A stretch of DNA of 6,197 nucleotides. Origin: Vulcanimicrobiota bacterium (lineage in GTDB: Bacteria; Vulcanimicrobiota; Vulcanimicrobiia; Vulcanimicrobiales; Vulcanimicrobiaceae). The stretch is from NCBI GenBank assembly GCA_019233415.1, contig JAFAMK010000347.1, positions 1 to 6,197 of the forward strand, in the 5' to 3' direction. Positions within the stretch are counted from its first letter, which is position 1. Each line of letters starts with the position of its first letter. The translations under genes were made by a program, and so were the position numbers. The notes under the pieces are model-generated. The model ran no database searches and had not been told where the DNA came from. It saw only the letters and a program-made list of their open reading frames with translations. Positions 5,339 to 6,197 of the stretch are shown one piece after another.

Positions 5339-6197
5339 CATCTGCGGGAGCCACATCAGCTTCGCGGCGCCGACGATGCCGACCGCAACGACGAGCGTCG
5401 CGCCGGCGAGGACGCGCACCGTCGTCCATTTCGCTTGCGGGTCGGCGTCGCGCTGCGCGCGGAAGTACAGTTCGAGGATGAGCAGCGGGACGATGATGCG
5501 CGAGTAGTCCACGAACATGTCGAACGGGCCGTCGAGGCTTCCCGTCGTGCCGGGCGCGCCGCCGCCGAACGGGATGCGGCCGGTGACGATCGTCCAGAAG
5601 CCGTAGGTGATGCGCATGAACCACACGCCGCTGACCAGCAGAAACGTGCGCAGCGCCCAGCGCCGGTGTACTTCGATCTTGCCGGCGAGCGCGTAGCGCA
5701 TCGTCAGGACCGCGCAGACGATGATCCCGACGCCGTTGAGCGTGCTCGCTATGAGAGCCGCGGCCGTAGCGATGGGCCCGGCATGGAACAGGTACGGTTT
5801 CTGCGTCCACGTCAGGTACAGTGCGCCGATGCTGATCACGATCGCGGTGACGATGTAGGCGCGGCCGTTCAGGCGGTGCCACCACATCGCGCGGGCGCGC
5901 ATGCGGGGCGCGAGGCGAAACGGTCCGCCGGGGACGATCAGCGCGGCCAATACGAGTTGCAGCGGGCCGCCGGCGGTGATGACGAACGCGAGGACGATGT
6001 GCACCACGACCGCGACGTCGTTCATCAGATTGCCTTTGCCGATTCCGTGGATCAGCGTCGCGTTTACTCGGCCCGCGTGACCGAGCGCCGCCGAGCCGCC
6101 GTAGTGCACGAGGATGTATGCGGCGAACAGCAGTTGCCCGAGCGCGGCCACGGCGAACCACGCGCGCGCAGCGGCGTCGAGCGCCGACTCCGCGCTC
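5327..6197 (-). CDS. Multi-pass membrane protein of DUF2306 type (5' end at or beyond the right window edge)
   Basis: An uncharacterised integral membrane protein. It resembles the DUF2306 family in two motifs: WHRLNGRAYIVTA and, after a further membrane segment, a basic loop plus helix, KIEVHRRWALRTFLL...FMR. Counting from the GTG at 6151, likely membrane spans lie at about 1-16, 46-73, 98-114, 123-150, 166-188, 216-230 and 246-266. The family motifs are at 91-99 and 162-170. Conserved-looking histidines (51, 92, 162) could suggest cofactor binding, but nothing here proves it. GTG 6151 would allow 274 residues. However, the frame stays open to base 6197, and the 15 codons upstream read SAESALDAAARAWFA, which extends the first hydrophobic helix naturally. 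The true start is therefore probably beyond the window. The gene converges on gloA with 9 bases between the stop codons and so is not in its operon. Function unknown. Confidence 0.85.
   Translation of the reverse strand, partial: SAESALDAAARAWFAVAALGQLLFAAYILVHYGGSAALGHAGRVNATLIHGIGKGNLMNDVAVVVHIVLAFVITAGGPLQLVLAALIVPGGPFRLAPRMRARAMWWHRLNGRAYIVTAIVISIGALYLTWTQKPYLFHAGPIATAAALIASTLNGVGIIVCAVLTMRYALAGKIEVHRRWALRTFLLVSGVWFMRITYGFWTIVTGRIPFGGGAPGTTGSLDGPFDMFVDYSRIIVPLLILELYFRAQRDADPQAKWTTVRVLAGATLVVAVGIVGAAKLMWLPQMLRP

Noticed and set aside
5310..6161. 283-codon alternative minus-strand frame over the DUF2306-type gene.
   Set aside because: It is Arg/His/Pro-rich without membrane segments, while the neighbouring frame gives a coherent multi-span membrane protein.

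Overview
This is a GC-rich bacterial chromosomal window. The first 60 bases are 75% G+C by hand count, and codons strongly favour C or G in third position. It carries four complete genes and two genes cut by the window edges. No rRNA, tRNA, CRISPR array, transposase or phage gene was seen. The lineage cannot be fixed from the sequence. The SMC and PurH proteins are clearly bacterial and diverge from the proteobacterial and firmicute sequences I remember. The composition and the weak Shine-Dalgarno signals would fit an environmental high-GC phylum such as Eremiobacterota/WPS-2, but that is only a guess.

Layout, left to right. (1) The C-terminal ~729 residues of the chromosome-condensation ATPase SMC, from just before the hinge to the stop. 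(2) Ten bases later, purH, the bifunctional enzyme for the last two steps of IMP synthesis. (3) A 94-residue membrane protein of unknown function, 18 bases after purH. (4) After a perfect 8-bp hairpin, a secreted cupin-fold protein with a metal-type His/Glu motif. (5) Six bases later, a glyoxalase I-like VOC enzyme. (6) On the opposite strand, converging on the glyoxalase gene with a 9-base gap, a multi-pass DUF2306-type membrane protein whose reading frame is still open at the right edge. Genes 1 to 5 run in one direction with short gaps and could be co-transcribed, with a possible break at the hairpin after gene 3. There is no gene-free stretch longer than 38 bases.

The most notable feature lies inside purH. 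A palindromic element of about 82 bp (27-bp arms, 24 of 27 positions matching, 11-base loop, then a duplicated 15-bp arm end) sits in frame in the coding sequence. It adds about 28 residues between the start of the transformylase domain and its catalytic Lys-His pair, and leaves the frame and all recognisable catalytic motifs intact. It looks like a dispersed palindromic repeat tolerated as a protein insert, comparable in principle to Rickettsia palindromic elements. The second point worth a look is the secreted two-lobed cupin, whose first lobe keeps the metal motif and whose second lobe appears to have lost it. The rest looks like ordinary housekeeping or accessory gene content.
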